Assembly: GCA_013817135.1 (NCBI GenBank)
Contig: JACDDF010000009.1
Location: 1-5,500, forward strand
DNA length: 5,500 nt
Source of the DNA: Nitrospirales bacterium
GTDB lineage: Bacteria > Nitrospirota > Nitrospiria > Nitrospirales > UBA8639
Direction: 5' to 3'
Position numbers and translations under genes: made by a program
The notes under the pieces: model-generated
The model's database searches: none
What the model was told of the DNA's origin: nothing
Seen by the model: the letters and a program-made list of their open reading frames with translations, nothing else
In this document: positions 5,477 to 5,500 of the stretch, piece after piece
How positions within the stretch are numbered: position 1 is the stretch's first letter
Layout: every line of letters begins with the position of its first letter

Positions 5477-5500
5477 GTGAATGCCTTCAACACATTCCAC
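5477..5500 (+). CDS. Possible start of a further gene (8 codons visible)
   Basis: GTG at 5477 is preceded by GAGGA with a six-base spacer and opens a frame reading MNAFNTFH to the window edge. An ATG at 5482 in another frame is a rival but has poorer spacing. Too little is visible to assign a product. Confidence 0.22.

Overview
The window looks like a chromosomal metal-homeostasis (probably copper) locus from a Gram-negative environmental bacterium of moderate GC. The protein types fit Nitrospira-like bacteria or Proteobacteria: a CopA subtype with a long MA-MB loop, lipobox lipoproteins, DUF4396, and ECF sigma factors ending in a Cys/His motif. This taxonomic call is a weak inference from general style, not from a marker gene.

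Layout. Positions 1-1841 (minus strand) hold a copper-export cluster read right to left: a CopZ-like chaperone (1841-1623), a 46-residue one-helix membrane protein starting in an ATGA overlap with the chaperone stop (1626-1486), a 222-base gap carrying a hairpin repeat, and the N-terminal 421 residues of a CopA-type P1B ATPase (1263 to beyond position 1). Upstream on the same strand is an ECF sigma factor (2628-2044), then a small His-tailed TPR lipoprotein (3279-2818). After a gene-poor, AT-rich divergent region (3280-3817) the plus strand carries a second, paralogous ECF sigma factor (3818-4438) and a His-rich DUF4396 membrane protein (4576-5193). Positions 5194-5476 hold a stem-loop and no convincing gene. 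A new plus-strand gene may begin at 5477.

How it may work. Both sigma factors share a CxC pair between sigma2 and sigma4 and a C-terminal CxxCxxHxCxxCxC tail, a likely built-in metal sensor in the manner of CorE-type ECF factors. No anti-sigma gene is visible. The same promoter-like element (CTGTA...N16 spacer...CCGT) lies upstream of copZ, of the DUF4396 gene and of the first sigma gene, but no good copy precedes the second sigma gene. The simplest model is a small regulon in which metal-sensing sigma factors switch on cytoplasmic chaperoning, copper export and a His-rich membrane protein. The promoter match and the sequence features are seen directly; the metal identity and the regulatory wiring are inferred.
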